From positions 1,860,001 through 1,924,000 of the forward strand of contig NZ_FNSV01000005.1 of NCBI RefSeq assembly GCF_900105905.1: DNA of 64,000 nucleotides, written 5' to 3'. Of this stretch, positions 63,120-64,000 are shown in pieces. The first letter of the stretch is position 1. The number at the start of each line of letters is the position of its first letter. The notes under the pieces are model-generated. The model searched no databases. It was not told the DNA's origin and was given only the letters and a program-made list of their open reading frames with translations. A program made the translations under genes and the position numbers. This stretch comes from Rhodococcus koreensis (GTDB lineage Bacteria; Actinomycetota; Actinomycetes; Mycobacteriales; Mycobacteriaceae).

Positions 63120-64000
63120 TGAGTACCCGGACGCTGCTGGTCGACAATTACGACTCCTTCACCTACAACCTGTTCACCCTGCTGGCCGAGGTGAACGGGG
63201 AACCGCCGACGGTCGTGCACAACGACGTGGAGTGGGGTTCGATCCCCTGGTCCGACTTCGACAACATCGTCATCTCCCCCGGCCCCGGCCGGCCGGACCG
63301 GAAACGCGACTTCGGGATCAGTGCCCGCATCATCAGGGAAACCGAACTCCCCGTGCTCGGCGTGTGCCTCGGCCACCAGGGGCTGTGCCAGCTGTTCGGG
63401 GGCAAGGTGGTGCTCGCGCCCGAACCGATGCACGGCCGCGTGTCCCTCGTCGACCACGACGGTTCCGAACTCTTCGCCGGCATTCCGTCGCCGTTCCCGA
63501 CGGTTCGCTACCACTCGCTGATCGTCGAGGATCTCCCCGGCGACCTCGAGGCCACCGCCTGGACGGCCGACGGACTCCTGATGGGCGTGCGGCACCGCAC
63601 CCGCCCGCTGTGGGGAGTCCAGTTCCATCCCGAATCGATCAGCACCGCCTTCGGCCACGAACTGCTCGCGAACTTCCGCGACCTCACGCAGACGCATTCC
63701 GGGACACCCACGCACGGTTCCCTGCTCAGAATCCCGATCCCCCACGCGCCGTACGTGGTCCAGCAGGTGCGGGTCGACCACGAAGTCGACCCCCGCACCA
63801 CGTTCGAGGATCTGTTCGCGTCCGGACCCAACGCGTTCTGGCTCGACGGGACGTCGGCGTCGGAACCGACTTCGCGTTTCACGATCATGGGCAACTGTTC
63901 CGGTCCGCGCGCCGAATACATCACGTACGACGTCAGCGAAGCGATCGTCCGGATCACGCGCGAGGGGTTACCGGTCGAACAGGTGCACGCACCGTTCTTC
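63119..64000 (+). CDS. Aminodeoxychorismate synthase, fused PabA-PabB type (PapA-like), partial at right edge
   Basis: 294 codons from ATG 63119 remain in frame to the window end. Residues 1 to about 195 are a class I glutamine amidotransferase: LLVDNYDSFTYNL, nucleophile Cys83 in GVCLGHQG, and His170/Glu172 in VQFHPES. From about 215 the chorismate-binding (PabB-like) domain begins (VDHEVDPRTTFEDLF, FWLDGTSASEPTSRFTIMG). Glutaminase-first order fits PabA-PabB fusions of antibiotic pathways and not TrpE-G or PhzE, where the order is reversed. It would make 4-amino-4-deoxychorismate for the mutase encoded just upstream. Confidence 0.88.
   Translation, partial: MSTRTLLVDNYDSFTYNLFTLLAEVNGEPPTVVHNDVEWGSIPWSDFDNIVISPGPGRPDRKRDFGISARIIRETELPVLGVCLGHQGLCQLFGGKVVLAPEPMHGRVSLVDHDGSELFAGIPSPFPTVRYHSLIVEDLPGDLEATAWTADGLLMGVRHRTRPLWGVQFHPESISTAFGHELLANFRDLTQTHSGTPTHGSLLRIPIPHAPYVVQQVRVDHEVDPRTTFEDLFASGPNAFWLDGTSASEPTSRFTIMGNCSGPRAEYITYDVSEAIVRITREGLPVEQVHAPFF

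Overview
The window is high-GC (roughly two thirds G+C) DNA with dense, mostly overlapping genes, many GTG/TTG starts and U-tail-less terminators. Gene content and order (ESX-4 secretion locus beside glmM-rpsI-rplM, an Mce lipid importer, short LID-less adenylate kinase) point to a mycolic-acid actinobacterium. The best guess is a Rhodococcus of the R. jostii/R. opacus type. Mycobacterium tuberculosis counterparts are cited from memory of its gene order, not from a search.

Layout. 1-5.8 kb: cell-wall precursor genes glmS (partial) and glmM, bracketing a hydrolase-fold protein that lacks its nucleophile and a three-gene operon that looks like an ESX substrate set. 5.9-6.9 kb: rplM-rpsI. 7.1-9.8 kb: an arginine/ornithine catabolism insert (rocD, a DDAH-like hydrolase, a divergent Lrp/AsnC regulator). 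9.8-22.5 kb: a complete ESX-4 type VII secretion locus (esxT, esxU, Rv3446c-like gene, eccC4, eccD4, mycP4, eccB4) that also carries eccE. 22.5-24 kb: an FMN reductase and truA.

24-41.1 kb: a long minus-strand run of translation and transcription genes, in transcription order rpsJ-rplCDWB-rpsS-rplV-rpsC-rplP-rpmC-rpsQ, then rplNXE-rpsNH-rplFR-rpsE-rpmD-rplO, then secY-adk-map, then infA-rpmJ-rpsMKD-rpoA-rplQ-truA. It is interrupted only by a plus-strand dtd gene. Several junctions hold long, nearly perfect hairpins that probably divide the run into transcription units. rpmJ and rpmD are short genes identified directly from the bases.

41.5-45 kb: a DUF4442 hotdog-fold gene and a DrrABC-type ABC exporter. 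45-54.8 kb: a tightly overlapping Mce operon (fadD, yrbEA, yrbEB, mceA-F). 54.9-62.4 kb: a decayed enoyl-CoA hydratase, a double-TetR regulator of the Mce3R type, an MpaB-family oxygenase with an aldehyde dehydrogenase, a divergent acyl-CoA dehydrogenase with a GntR regulator, and a secreted lipase. Together with the Mce importer and FadD this looks like an uptake-and-oxidation module for a lipid. The right edge (62.7-64 kb) starts a different locus: a chorismate-mutase-like protein coupled to an aminodeoxychorismate synthase with an N-terminal glutaminase domain. This is the usual opening of p-aminophenylalanine-type secondary metabolism.

No tRNA, rRNA, insertion sequence, prophage or CRISPR array was recognised.
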